From contig JAXMCI010000019.1 in the NCBI GenBank assembly GCA_046349435.1, forward strand, positions 62,001 through 126,000: a stretch of 64,000 nt of DNA, read 5' to 3'. The DNA comes from JAXMCI01 sp046349435 (GTDB lineage: Bacteria; Pseudomonadota; Alphaproteobacteria; Dongiales; Dongiaceae). The notes beneath the pieces are model-generated. The model saw nothing but the letters and a program-made list of their open reading frames with translations. It had not been told where the DNA came from and made no database searches. Of this stretch, positions 1 through 8,838 are shown in pieces (positions within the stretch are counted from its first letter, which is position 1; each line of letters starts with the position of its first letter). The translations under genes and the position numbers were made by a program.

Positions 1-2834
1 CGGCGCCCGTCGGCGAGCTCGAGACCGCCGAGATACTGGCGGCAGGGCTGCTCGAAGCGAGCCGCCCCGAGGCGCTGCGCCACCGCGCGCGCCAGCTCGA
101 TCTGCTCGCGGCAGCGGTCCCGCTCGTCGAGCGCGAACAGCGCGAAGATCGCCGCGGCCCGGGCATTGAGCTCGGCGCGCCGGTGCCCGACGCGCTCGGC
201 CATGCGCACGGCCTCCAGCGCGGTATCGAGCGCCGCGTCCTGCGGCCCGAGATAGAGCATGGCGTGCGCCACCTGGGCGAGGTTGGCGACCTCGACCCGG
301 CCCAGGCCGTGCGCGCGGGAGACCTCGACGCAGCCGACGAGCTCGCGATGGGCGCTGCGCATGCGGCCGCGCGCGTACTCGGCGTCGCCCAGGCCGCCGA
401 GCGCGGCCGCCTCGAGCGCCGCCGAGCCGGCCTCGCGCGCGAGCTGCAGGCCGAGGCCGTGCTCGCGCAGGCAGGCCTCGATGTCGCCCCGCGGGAACAT
501 CAGGTTGCCGCGCATCGTATGGATGCGGGCGCGCTCGGCGGTCAGCGGGATCGCGACGGCGATCTCCTCGGCCTGGCGCAGGTCGGCCAGCGCGCCCTCC
601 AGGTCGTCGGTGACCCGCTTGGCCGCGGCCAGGCCGAGCAGGGCCTGGCATCGTGCCGGCGCGTCCGGGGCGGCGTCGAGCGCCGCCGCACAGGCCTGCA
701 GGGATCCCGGCATGTCGCCGAGATCGTTCAGGAGCTGCCCCTGCATGACGGACAGCGCGAAGCGGCCGGCGGGGTCGGCCGCCGCCCGCAGCCCGCGCTC
801 GACCAGGCGCAGCGCCGTCTCATAATTGTAGCGTCCGGCCTCGAGCTCGGCGGCGCGCAGGCAGGCCGCCGCAGCCCCGGGATCCCCGGCGCGATCGAGA
901 TGCTCGGCATGGAGCAGCGGGTCGCGCTCGGCGAACCAGCCGGCGGTCCGCCGGTGCAGCTCACGGGCCTGCGCGCTCAGCATCGAGGCGTAGATCGCCT
1001 CGCGGATCAGCGCATGGGCGAACAGGTAGCTGTCGCCGGCCGGCCGCAGCAGGGCGTGGCCGACCAGCGCCTCGCAGGCGTAGCGGCGATCGTCCAGGAG
1101 ATGCCGCAGCGCCTCGACGGCGAAGCGCTGGCCGAGGACGGAGGCGGCCTGCAGCGCCCGCCGATCGGCCGGCGGCAGGCGATCGGTCCTGGCCAGCACG
1201 ATGGACTGGATCGTCCCCGGGACGTCCGCCCCGCGGCTCTCCTCGATGCCCCGGACCAGCTGCTCGAGGAACAGCGGGTTGCCTTCGGCGCGGGCCACGC
1301 AATGCAGCAGCAGCGGGTCGTCGGCGCCGATGAACGAAGCCGCGAAGGCGATGGCGTCCTCGACGCGCAGCGGCGCGAGGTCGATCGTCGTCATCGGGCA
1401 GCCGCCGGCGGCGGCGCGCCAGCCGTCGTCGACCGGGTCGCCCTCGACCCGCGTGGTCAGGACGAGCAGGGCCCGGCAGCGGGCGACGGCCGCCGCCATC
1501 CCGGCGAGATGGGCGAGGCTCGGCCGGTCGGCCCAGTGCAGATCCTCGACGACGATCATCGCCGGGCGGTCCGTGCATGCCCTGCGCAGCAGGCTCGCCG
1601 TCACCGCGCGCACGCCGTCATGGCGCATCGCGCGATCCATCGCCGCGAAGATCGGCCGGTCCTCCTCGGGAATGGGCAGGTCGAGGAGCTCGCAGAGGAA
1701 GGCGCGCTGGTCGGGCGTGACCGCGCCGTCCGCCGCGGCCGCGGCGGCCGCGCGCAGCCGCGCCGGCCCGGCGGCGGCGGGCGCCAGGCCGAGCAGGCTG
1801 CGCACCACGGAGCGCAGCGGGTCCTGGCCCTCGCCCGCGCCGAAATCGAGCACGAGGGTCCGGTGGACGGCGCAGCCCCGGTTCGCCGCCACCGTCGCGA
1901 ACTCCTCGATCAGCCGCGACTTGCCCATGCCGGCCTCGGCCCGCACCAGGATCGCCTGGCCGCTGCCGGCCCGGCAGGCATCGAGGATGTCGCCGAACGA
2001 CGCCAGCTCCGCCTGGCGGCCGACCAGGGCGGTCTGGCCGATCGCGGTGTCGCGCGCCTTGCGCGCCGTCACCCGCCAGACGCGGACCGGCGCGGCGATG
2101 CCCTTCATCTCGATCTCGCCGAGCGCGTCGCATTCGAAGCGGCCGGCGACGATCCGCTTCAGCCCGTCGGAGATCAGCGTCTCCGCGGCCCCCGCCTTGT
2201 CCTGCAGGCGGGCCGCGAGGTTCACCGCGTCGCCGGTCACGGTGTACTCGCGGAAGGCGCTGCTGCCGGTGCCGCTGGCCACGACCTGGCCGGTGGCGAT
2301 CCCGACATGGGCGGTCAGGTCGTATCCCAGCTCCGCGCCGAGGCCGGCCATGGCGAGGTGGATGTCGAGCGCCGCGCCGACGGCCCGCTCCGGGTCGTCG
2401 GCGTGCGCCACCGGCGCGCCGAACAGGGCCATGACGTTGTCGCCGATATGCTTGTCGATGGTGCCGCCGGACCGCTCGACGATGCCGTCGACGATGTGGA
2501 AGTACCGGTTCAGCAGCTCATGGGTCGCCTCGGCGCCCAGCCGGCCGGACAGGCGGGTGAAGCCCGACAGATCGGCGAACAGCACGGTGACCTGCCGCCG
2601 ATCCCCTTCGGGCAGCGCGGCCGTCGCCGGCGCCGCGGCAGCCCCCGAGCCGTCCCGGGGCAGCTCGCCGATCGCCTTGAGCAGGCGCTTGCGATCGGCC
2701 AGCCGGTCGACTCCGAGATCCTTGAGGTCGTCGTTCGAGAGCTCGCGCAGCAGGGCGGCGTCGACGCCGTTCGCCGCGAAGGCCTCGGCGTAGGCCCCCA
2801 TCCCGAGGCTCTCGAGCCACCGCCCCACATCCAT
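1..2834 (-). CDS. SAM-domain class III adenylate/guanylate cyclase with ATPase and TPR-like region (partial)
   Basis: Read on the minus strand from ATG 2834, preceded by a purine-rich GGGAGG site, and open to the window edge (944 codons seen, 3' end missing). Residues 1-58 resemble a SAM domain (SNDDLKDLGV near 33-42). Residues about 80-250 are a class III cyclase domain: FADLSGFT with metal Asp near 88, KHIGDNVMALFG with the second Asp, and TGDAVNLAARL with the transition-state Asn and Arg. A STAND/AAA-like ATPase follows, with Walker A AEAGMGKSRL near residue 300 and Walker B MIVVEDLHW near 425, then alpha-helical repeats of TPR type. This architecture is common in soil alphaproteobacteria and is presumed to be a cytosolic signalling protein. 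The product could be cAMP or cGMP; the residues do not settle it. It is divergent from the next gene. Confidence 0.9.
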   Translation of the reverse strand, partial: MDVGRWLESLGMGAYAEAFAANGVDAALLRELSNDDLKDLGVDRLADRKRLLKAIGELPRDGSGAAAAPATAALPEGDRRQVTVLFADLSGFTRLSGRLGAEATHELLNRYFHIVDGIVERSGGTIDKHIGDNVMALFGAPVAHADDPERAVGAALDIHLAMAGLGAELGYDLTAHVGIATGQVVASGTGSSAFREYTVTGDAVNLAARLQDKAGAAETLISDGLKRIVAGRFECDALGEIEMKGIAAPVRVWRVTARKARDTAIGQTALVGRQAELASFGDILDACRAGSGQAILVRAEAGMGKSRLIEEFATVAANRGCAVHRTLVLDFGAGEGQDPLRSVVRSLLGLAPAAAGPARLRAAAAAAADGAVTPDQRAFLCELLDLPIPEEDRPIFAAMDRAMRHDGVRAVTASLLRRACTDRPAMIVVEDLHWADRPSLAHLAGMAAAVARCRALLVLTTRVEGDPVDDGWRAAAGGCPMTTIDLAPLRVEDAIAFAASFIGADDPLLLHCVARAEGNPLFLEQLVRGIEESRGADVPGTIQSIVLARTDRLPPADRRALQAASVLGQRFAVEALRHLLDDRRYACEALVGHALLRPAGDSYLFAHALIREAIYASMLSAQARELHRRTAGWFAERDPLLHAEHLDRAGDPGAAAACLRAAELEAGRYNYETALRLVERGLRAAADPAGRFALSVMQGQLLNDLGDMPGSLQACAAALDAAPDAPARCQALLGLAAAKRVTDDLEGALADLRQAEEIAVAIPLTAERARIHTMRGNLMFPRGDIEACLREHGLGLQLAREAGSAALEAAALGGLGDAEYARGRMRSAHRELVGCVEVSRAHGLGRVEVANLAQVAHAMLYLGPQDAALDTALEAVRMAERVGHRRAELNARAAAIFALFALDERDRCREQIELARAVAQRLGAARFEQPCRQYLGGLELADGR

Positions 2835-3091
2835 TCCCGCCTCCCGTGGACTGGCAGGATGCGCCGCGCAGCCAGCAGGAACGGGCGCTCGATCGGCCGC
2901 GCCGCCGCAACGTCTCCGTCCCCATCTCCCTGCCGTCCGGCCGACACGCGGAACGGGCGGCAGTTGCCGGCGATAGTACGAGCCACGCGCGGGCCGTTCC
3001 AGCGGCATCGCCGCGGCGGGCATGACCGGCTGACCGGCCTGAGCCGGGCTTGCCAGCCTGCCTCGGCAAACTCCATCCTGCTGCCCGGGGC

Positions 3092-3108
3092 GCGGGCCTT
3101 CGGCCCGC
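3092..3108 (+). other. GC hairpin just upstream of the cyanophycin-synthetase-like start
   Basis: A 7-bp perfect stem (GCGGGCC/GGCCCGC) with a TTC loop ends 12 bases before the ATG at 3121 and abuts the GGGGCGGGACC stretch that would hold the ribosome site. It could affect translation initiation; that is inference. The rest of the 286-base divergent region 2835-3120 shows no convincing promoter to me. Confidence 0.35.
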
Positions 3109-3120
3109 CGGGGCGGGACC

Positions 3121-5526
3121 ATGCGGATCACGGGCTTCCAGTACCTCTCGGGTCCGAACGTCTACGAGGACTCCGGCGGCCTGGTCGTGGTGACCGAGCT
3201 GCCGCAGCCGGCCGGCCCGGGCCGCCCGCTCCCGGTCTCGCCCGAGCGTTGCGAGCCGGTCTTCGCGGCGCTCGGCCTGGCCGAGCTCGGGCGCGACTGG
3301 GCCGGGCTCCGCATCGGCCTGGGCGAGGTGCTCTGCCGCGTCGCCGGGGCGCTGCTGGCGCGGTGCTCCATCCACCCGCCGCCGGTGCGCATGCTCGAGC
3401 GAGCGGGGACGCGGCTGGTCGCGTTCCTCGGCTGCGAGCACGAGCGGGTCGGCCTGCTGGCCTGGGACTGCGCCTGCAAGGCGCTGCTGGCCTGCCGGCC
3501 CGGCGAGGAGGCCTCGGACGATTTCAGGACGGCGCTGGCGGCCTTCGAGCGGGCCGCACGGCGCCTGGGGGCGGACCTCAACACCCTCGTGCTGGCGCGC
3601 GCCGCCGCGCGGCTCGACGTGCCGTGGTACCGGCTCGACGTGCCCGGCCAGTTCGTGCAGATCGGGCAGGGGGCGCATCGGCGCTTCCTGCGCCACACCA
3701 CGGCCGATTCCACCGGCTTCGTCTCGCGGCACATGGCGCAGAACAAGGCCCTGACCAACCGGCTGCTCCGCGCCGCCGGCGTGCCCGTGCTGCCGATGCG
3801 CGAGGTGGGCAGCGAGGCCGAGGCGATCAACGCGGCCGAGAGCCTGGGCTATCCCGTCGTGGTCAGGCCCTGCCGCGGCGGCGGCAAGGCGGTCGGCGTG
3901 AACCTGGCCGGTGCCGAGGCGGTGGCGGCCGCGTTCCGCCGGGTGGCCGCCGAGCACGGCACGGCGCTGGTCGAGCGGTTCGCCGCCGGCGAGGATCATC
4001 GCGTGCTGGTGGCCGGCGGCCGGGTCGTCTCGGTCACCCGCCGGAACGCCGCCGGGGATACGGCGGTCGACGCCACCGCCGCGCTGCATCCCGAGAACCG
4101 CCGCATCCTCGAGCGGGCCGCCGCGGTGCTGCAGCTCGGCACCGTCGGCATCGACTTCATGATCGCGGACGTCGCCCGCCCCTGGCAGGAGGCGGGCGGC
4201 TTGGTGCGCGCACTGAACGCGCTGCCGGACCTGCCGCCGCAGCAGCTGGCCGATCCCGGCAGCAGCGCGGCCGAGGACATCGTCCGCGCCCTGCTGCCGC
4301 CGGGCGGCGACGGCCGGATCCCGACCTGCGGCATCACCGGCAGCCTCGGCAAGACGACCACCGCCAACATGGTGGCCCGCATCCTGGCGGTCGCCGGGCT
4401 GCAGGTCGGGCGCTGCACCACGGTGGGCGTCAGCGTCGGCGAGGAGAGGCTGCGCTCGGGCGATTGCGCCGGCGGCGTCTGGGCCCGCGAGCTGCTGCTC
4501 AACCCGCTGGTCGAGGCCGGCGTCTTCGAGCTCGCCCGCGGCGGGCTGCTGAAGGACGGCATGGTGATCGACGACGTCGAGGTCGGGGCCGTCCTCAACG
4601 TCCGCGACAACCACATCGGCATGGACGGCATCGCCGACCGCGGCCAGCTCGCCCGCATCAAGGGGATCGTCGCGCGGCGCGCCCGCCGCATGCTGGTGTT
4701 GAACGCCGAGGACCCGCTGTGCCTGGCGATGCGCGACGGCGCGCGGGCCGGGCGCCTCTGCCTGGTCGCCCGCGACGCCGCCGCGCCGGCGCTCAGCGAC
4801 CATCTCGCCGCGGGCGGCTGCGGCGTGTTCCTGCGCGGCGCCGGAGAGCAGGCGGTGATCATCCTGTGCGACGGCGGCCGCGCCGAAGCCGTCGCCGCGG
4901 CCGCGGCGATCCCGGCGACGCTCGGCGGGCTGCATGAGGGCAAGCTGTGGAACGCGATGTTCGCGGCGGCGATCGCCCACGGGCTCGGCATGACGCCCGA
5001 CCGGATCCGCGCCGGGCTCGCCGCCTTCAAGACGGACTTCGCCGACGCGCAGGGGCGGAGCACCATCATCGAGCGCCGCGGCCTGCGCATCCTGCTCGAC
5101 CACGCCTTCGGCTTCGAGGCGCTGGAGGAGATGGCCCGCACCGCCGCGCGCCTGCCGGTGGCGGGCCGCCGGTGGCTCTACATCATGCGGGCCGGCGACG
5201 TCGCCGACGACCTGGTCCGCGAGACCGGCCGGAGGCTGGCCGGCGCCTTCGACCGCTATGTCTGCACCAACTCGACCATGGCGCCGCGGCCCGATCCCGA
5301 CGCGGTGCCCGGGTTGCTGCGCGAGGGCCTGCTCGCCGCCGGCGTGGCCGGGCGGGCGATCGCCTGCATTCCCTCGCACGAGGCGGCGATGCGCTACATC
5401 CTGACGCAGCCGGCGGCCGGCGACCTGGTGGCGATCAACACCAACATGCCCGAGCGGATCATCGAGCTGCTCGATGGGCTCGACGTGGCAAGCTCGGCGG
5501 CCGGCCGCGACCGCGATATGGCTTGA
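3121..5526 (+). CDS. cphA: Cyanophycin synthetase-like protein (ATP-grasp plus Mur ligase)
   Basis: 801 residues, slightly shorter than typical CphA (about 870-900). The N-terminus has the CphA-like FQYLSGPNVY. Residues about 200-395 form an ATP-grasp domain (MAQNKALTNRLL, RPCRGGGKAVGVN, GIDFMIAD). A Mur-ligase half follows, with P-loop GITGSLGKTTTANM at about 405 and the CphA hallmark ELARGGLLKDG near 470, then NVRDNHIGMDGI. CphA polymerises aspartate and arginine into multi-L-arginyl-poly-L-aspartate, a cytosolic nitrogen reserve. The metal-binding end of the ATP-grasp domain, usually E-x-N-A-A-P-G, reads VRALNALPDL here, so substrate or activity may differ. No cyanophycinase is visible nearby. 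The gene stands alone, converging on tRNA-Cys. Confidence 0.85.
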   Translation: MRITGFQYLSGPNVYEDSGGLVVVTELPQPAGPGRPLPVSPERCEPVFAALGLAELGRDWAGLRIGLGEVLCRVAGALLARCSIHPPPVRMLERAGTRLVAFLGCEHERVGLLAWDCACKALLACRPGEEASDDFRTALAAFERAARRLGADLNTLVLARAAARLDVPWYRLDVPGQFVQIGQGAHRRFLRHTTADSTGFVSRHMAQNKALTNRLLRAAGVPVLPMREVGSEAEAINAAESLGYPVVVRPCRGGGKAVGVNLAGAEAVAAAFRRVAAEHGTALVERFAAGEDHRVLVAGGRVVSVTRRNAAGDTAVDATAALHPENRRILERAAAVLQLGTVGIDFMIADVARPWQEAGGLVRALNALPDLPPQQLADPGSSAAEDIVRALLPPGGDGRIPTCGITGSLGKTTTANMVARILAVAGLQVGRCTTVGVSVGEERLRSGDCAGGVWARELLLNPLVEAGVFELARGGLLKDGMVIDDVEVGAVLNVRDNHIGMDGIADRGQLARIKGIVARRARRMLVLNAEDPLCLAMRDGARAGRLCLVARDAAAPALSDHLAAGGCGVFLRGAGEQAVIILCDGGRAEAVAAAAAIPATLGGLHEGKLWNAMFAAAIAHGLGMTPDRIRAGLAAFKTDFADAQGRSTIIERRGLRILLDHAFGFEALEEMARTAARLPVAGRRWLYIMRAGDVADDLVRETGRRLAGAFDRYVCTNSTMAPRPDPDAVPGLLREGLLAAGVAGRAIACIPSHEAAMRYILTQPAAGDLVAINTNMPERIIELLDGLDVASSAAGRDRDMA

Positions 5527-5529
5527 GCT

Positions 5530-5603
5530 TGGAGGCCCGGACCGGAATCGAACCGATGTACGAGGATTTGCAGTCCTCTGCATAGCCACTCTGCCACCGG
5601 GCC
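5530..5603 (-). tRNA. tRNA-Cys (anticodon GCA)
   Basis: The minus strand folds as a full cloverleaf: 7-bp acceptor stem GGCCCGG/CCGGGCC, anticodon loop CTGCAAA with GCA, T-arm GGTTCGATTCC, discriminator U and an encoded CCA at 5530-5532. Its 3' end lies 3 bases beyond the stop of the upstream convergent gene. It has its own strong promoter at 5639-5667. Confidence 0.96.
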
Positions 5604-5638
5604 GGTGGTCGGGGCCGAGGCCGCCGAGGCTGGGCCGG

Positions 5639-5667
5639 CTTATAGGGGCGGGGGCTGGCGGGGTCAA
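5639..5667 (-). promoter_or_regulatory. Promoter of tRNA-Cys
   Basis: On the minus strand, -35 TTGACC (5662-5667), a 17-base spacer and -10 TATAAG (5639-5644). This is a near-consensus housekeeping sigma promoter; transcription would start near 5632, about 29 bases before the tRNA. Confidence 0.75.
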
Positions 5668-5723
5668 GCGGGCGAGGCGGGCCTGCGGAGGCTCCGGCGC
5701 GGCCGGGTTTCAACCTCGGCAGA

Positions 5724-5752
5724 TTGTCATTCGCAATCGATGCAGATATAAC
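5724..5752 (+). promoter_or_regulatory. Promoter of the PCMT-like/rhodanese/tolC cluster
   Basis: -35 TTGTCA (5724-5729), 17-base spacer, -10 TATAAC (5747-5752), 50 bases before the ATG at 5803. It lies in an AT-richer patch of the 199-base gap shared with the divergent tRNA promoter. Confidence 0.7.
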
Positions 5753-5802
5753 CCGAACTGCAACCGATTTCGCAACTGCGAGCAACGCCAAGGCTGCCCT
5801 GC

Positions 5803-6453
5803 ATGGACTTCGCCGCCGCCCGCTTCAACATGGTCGAGAGCCAGATCCGGACCAACCGGGTGATCGACCCGCCGCTGCTGGACGCCTTCGCCAGCCTGCC
5901 GCGCGAGCGCTTCGTGCCGCCGCCCTATCGCAGCCGCGCCTATGTCGACGAGGACGTGCCGCTCGGCGGCGGGCGCTGCCTGATGGAGCCGATGGTGCTG
6001 GGCCGGCTGCTGCAGATCGCCGCGGTCGAGCCCGGCGACACCGTCCTGGTCGTCGGCGGCGCCACCGGCTATGCCGCGGCCGTGCTGGCGCGGCTGGCCG
6101 CCTCGGTGGTGGCGCTGGAGAGCGACAAGGCGCTGCTCGCCCAGGCCGGCCAGGCGCTGGCCGAGCTCGGCATCGACAACGTCTCGCTGGTCGAGGGCCG
6201 CCTGACCGAGGGCTGCCCCCGGCAGGCGCCCTACAACGTCATCCTGATCGACGGCGCGGTCGAGTTCGTGCCGCAGCCGATCCTCGACCAGCTGGCCGAG
6301 GGCGGGCGGCTGGTGACCGTGCTGGGCCAGGGCGCCCCGCGGCGCGCCACCCTGATGGAGCGGATCGGCGGAACCGTCTCCAGCCGGCCGCTGTTCGAGG
6401 CGGCAGTCGCGCCGCTGCCCGGGTTCAGCCGCGATCCTGGGTTCATTTTCTGA
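5803..6453 (+). CDS. Protein-L-isoaspartate O-methyltransferase-like protein (divergent paralog)
   Basis: 216 residues with the overall PCMT shape: RTNRVIDPPLLDAF, RERFVPPPYRSRAYVDEDVPLG, and a Rossmann SAM-binding region near residue 83. The usual acidic motif VLEIGTGSGY reads VLVVGGATGY, and the SQP substrate-loop motif reads MEP. A canonical copy with both motifs intact is at 37794-38501. This form is regularly found ahead of tolC in alphaproteobacteria, and may have a role other than repair of isoaspartyl residues. It is first of the run PCMT-like/rhodanese/tolC/popZ/valS, driven by the promoter at 5724-5752. Confidence 0.85.
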   Translation: MDFAAARFNMVESQIRTNRVIDPPLLDAFASLPRERFVPPPYRSRAYVDEDVPLGGGRCLMEPMVLGRLLQIAAVEPGDTVLVVGGATGYAAAVLARLAASVVALESDKALLAQAGQALAELGIDNVSLVEGRLTEGCPRQAPYNVILIDGAVEFVPQPILDQLAEGGRLVTVLGQGAPRRATLMERIGGTVSSRPLFEAAVAPLPGFSRDPGFIF

Positions 6454-6467
6454 GCGGGCTGGCGCGG

Positions 6468-6800
6468 GTGCAGCAGGACACGCCGCTGGAGATCGACACC
6501 GCCGAGCTGCAGTCGCGGCTCGCCGCGGGCCGTCCGGTCGCCGTGCTCGACGTCCGCGAGGGCTGGGAACGCGAGATCTGCGCCATCGCCGGCAGCAGCC
6601 ACATCCCGCTCGGCCAGCTCATCGCGCGGGCCGGCGAGCTGCCCGCCGAGGGCGACCTCGTGGTCTACTGCCATCACGGCGGGCGCAGCCTGCAGGCGGC
6701 GCTCTGGCTGCGCCAGCACGGCTTTCCGCGCGCCGCCTCGCTGGCCGGCGGGATCGACGACTGGGCTCTGACGGTCGAGCCCGGACTGGCACGGTACTAG
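6468..6800 (+). CDS. Single-domain rhodanese-like protein
   Basis: About 110 residues if started at GTG 6468; an upstream CTG overlapping the previous stop is the alternative. It contains VAVLDVREGWE, the active loop CHHGGRS with Cys near residue 68 (the CxxGxR form typical of GlpE-type sulfurtransferases), and a final GGIDDW motif. It probably transfers sulfane sulfur to a thiol acceptor in the cytosol. It sits 14 bases after the PCMT-like gene and just before tolC, a conserved alphaproteobacterial neighbourhood. Confidence 0.87.
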   Translation: MQQDTPLEIDTAELQSRLAAGRPVAVLDVREGWEREICAIAGSSHIPLGQLIARAGELPAEGDLVVYCHHGGRSLQAALWLRQHGFPRAASLAGGIDDWALTVEPGLARY

Positions 6801-6814
6801 CGAGGCGCGTGGGG

Positions 6815-8206
6815 ATGGGAGTTTCGCCAGGGATGAGGCTGCTGACGATCCTCGGGCTGGCCGCGCTCGTCCTGAGCCTGGCGGCGGCGACGCCGGCTGC
6901 GGCGCAGCAGCTGCTCGATTCGCTGGCCACCGCCTACGCCAACAACCCGCAGCTGCGCGCCGCGCGGGCCCAGCTGCGGGCCGTCGACGAGCAGGTGCCT
7001 CAGGCACTGTCGGGCTGGCGGCCGACCATCGCCATCCAGGGCCAGGTCGGCACCGAGGCGATCAAGACCGACACGCCGCAGACCGAGTCGAACCGCTACG
7101 GGCTCGACCCCCGCGGCGTCGACCTCACCATCACCCAGCCGCTCTACCAGGGCGGCCGCACCGTGGCCGCGACCAGCGCCGCGGAGAACAACGTCCGCGC
7201 CCAGCGGGCCCTGCTGCTGGCGACCGAGCAGAGCATCCTGCTGAGCTCGGTGCAGGCCTACATGGACGTGGTGCGCGACACCGCCGTGCTGCAGCTCACC
7301 ATCAACAACGAGCAGGTGCTGCGCCGCGACCTCGAGGCCACCCGCGACCGCTTCAACGTCGGCGAGGTGACGCGCACCGACGTCGCCCAGGCCGAGGCGG
7401 CGCTGGCGCTGGCGATCGCCCAGCGCATCCAGGCGGCCGGCAACCTGACCTCGTCGCGCGCCCGCTACACCGAGTTCATCGGCGACCCGCCGGTCAACCT
7501 CGTCTCGCCGCCGCCGCCGATCAAGCTGCTGCCGGCCAACGAGGGGGAGACGGTGGCGGGCTCGGTCAACAATCCGGACGTGATCTCGGCCCAGTATGTC
7601 GAGCGCGCCGCCCGCGACCAGGTCGACGTCGCCTTCGGCCAGATGCTGCCGAGCGCCTCGCTGGTCGGCACGCTGAGCCGCGGCACCGACACCTCGAACG
7701 TCAAGGATCTCACCGTCAACAGCGCCTCGATCATCGCCCAGGTGACGATCCCGCTGTACCAGGCGGGCAATCCCGACTCGCAGGTGCGCCAGGCCAAGCA
7801 GACGGCCGGCCAGCGCCGGCTGGAGATCGACCAGCAGCGGCGCTCGGCGGTGCAGAACGCCACCACCGCCTGGCAGCAGCTCTCGACGGCGCGCTCCCAG
7901 ATCGTCTCGTTCCAGGCCCAGGTCAAGGCGAACACGATCGCGCTCGAGGGCGTGCGCCAGGAGGCCCAGGTCGGCGCCCGGACCGTGCTCGACGTGCTCG
8001 ACGCCGAGCAGACGCTGCTGCAGTCGCAGGTCAACCTGGTCGGCGCCCAGCACGACGAGATCGTCGCCTGCTACAGCGTGCTCGCGGCGGTTGGTCGCCT
8101 CACGGCACGCAATCTCGGGCTCAAGGTTTCCTATTACGACCCCGAGAGCCACTACAAGCAGGTGCGCGACAAGTGGTGGGGGATCGGCGGCGGCGAGAAG
8201 GAATAG
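6815..8206 (+). CDS. tolC: TolC family outer membrane efflux protein
   Basis: 463 residues from ATG 6815; GTG 6809 and ATG 6833 are in-frame alternatives. 6815 is chosen because GAGG at 6802-6805 is well spaced. A signal peptide (LLTILGLAALVLSLAAA, then AAAQQ) is followed by two TolC repeats: LATAYANNPQLRAAR at the start, ITQPLYQGGRT in the first half and VTIPLYQAGNPDSQVRQAK in the second, with long helical coiled-coil stretches and the RTVLDVLDAEQTLL motif. It would form the trimeric outer-membrane duct for type I secretion or RND efflux. No pump genes adjoin it. Confidence 0.94.
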   Translation: MGVSPGMRLLTILGLAALVLSLAAATPAAAQQLLDSLATAYANNPQLRAARAQLRAVDEQVPQALSGWRPTIAIQGQVGTEAIKTDTPQTESNRYGLDPRGVDLTITQPLYQGGRTVAATSAAENNVRAQRALLLATEQSILLSSVQAYMDVVRDTAVLQLTINNEQVLRRDLEATRDRFNVGEVTRTDVAQAEAALALAIAQRIQAAGNLTSSRARYTEFIGDPPVNLVSPPPPIKLLPANEGETVAGSVNNPDVISAQYVERAARDQVDVAFGQMLPSASLVGTLSRGTDTSNVKDLTVNSASIIAQVTIPLYQAGNPDSQVRQAKQTAGQRRLEIDQQRRSAVQNATTAWQQLSTARSQIVSFQAQVKANTIALEGVRQEAQVGARTVLDVLDAEQTLLQSQVNLVGAQHDEIVACYSVLAAVGRLTARNLGLKVSYYDPESHYKQVRDKWWGIGGGEKE

Positions 8207-8224
8207 CGTGCGAGTGGAAAGCCG

Positions 8225-8776
8225 ATGAGCGAGCAGCGCAGACAGCCCTCGATGGAGGAGATCCTGACCTCGATCCGGCGCATCATCAGCCAGGATTCGG
8301 TGCAGCGGCGCGACCCCAGCTTCGCGCGGAACGGGGCCGCGCCGGCCGATGACGGGCTGCCGCCCGAGCGACCCTCGGCCGAGGTGCTGCTGCTGACCGA
8401 GGTCGTCGCCGAGAACGAGCCGGCCCGGCTCGATCCGGTGGCGTCGCCCGCCGGCCCGCGGCGCGACCCGGTGTTCCAGCGCGGCGAGGAGACGGCGCCG
8501 CGCCGCCAGCCGGAAGGGGCGCCGCTGCCCGGCCCGGGCCTGATCTCCGAGGAGCGGGCGGCCGCGTCGGCGGCGCTGCTGCGCGAGCTGGTGCGCAACG
8601 TGACGCAGGCCAACGAGCTGTCGCTGGGCGGCGACCCGACGCTGGAGGCGCTGGTGCGCGAGGCGCTGCCGCCGCTGCTGTCGGACTGGCTCGACGCCCG
8701 CCTGCCGCCGCTGGTCGAGCGGCTGGTCCGCGAGGAGATCCGGCGGATCGTGGCGCGCGCCGAGCAGGGGCTCTGA
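8225..8776 (+). CDS. popZ: PopZ-like polar organizing protein (DUF2497)
   Basis: 183 residues. The N-terminus reads SMEEILTSIRRIISQD, the conserved PopZ/DUF2497 helix. A Pro/Glu-rich low-complexity middle follows (about 40-105), then the conserved C-terminal helices LEALVREALPPLLSDWLD and VREEIRRIVARA. In Caulobacter PopZ forms a polar scaffold that anchors ParB-parS and recruits cell-cycle regulators. The position directly before valS is typical of the class. It is assigned on the conserved ends and gene order; polar function here is inferred. Confidence 0.87.
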   Translation: MSEQRRQPSMEEILTSIRRIISQDSVQRRDPSFARNGAAPADDGLPPERPSAEVLLLTEVVAENEPARLDPVASPAGPRRDPVFQRGEETAPRRQPEGAPLPGPGLISEERAAASAALLRELVRNVTQANELSLGGDPTLEALVREALPPLLSDWLDARLPPLVERLVREEIRRIVARAEQGL

Positions 8777-8838
8777 GCGGCCGCCGCCGGCCCGACCGGG
8801 CGCGGCGGCCAGGACATCGACAGCCGGGGGCAGCGGTG

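Noticed and set aside
183..4937. 1584-codon plus-strand frame across the cyclase and the cyanophycin-synthetase-like gene
   Set aside because: It spans two divergent genes and the gap between them; the real frames have full domain motifs.
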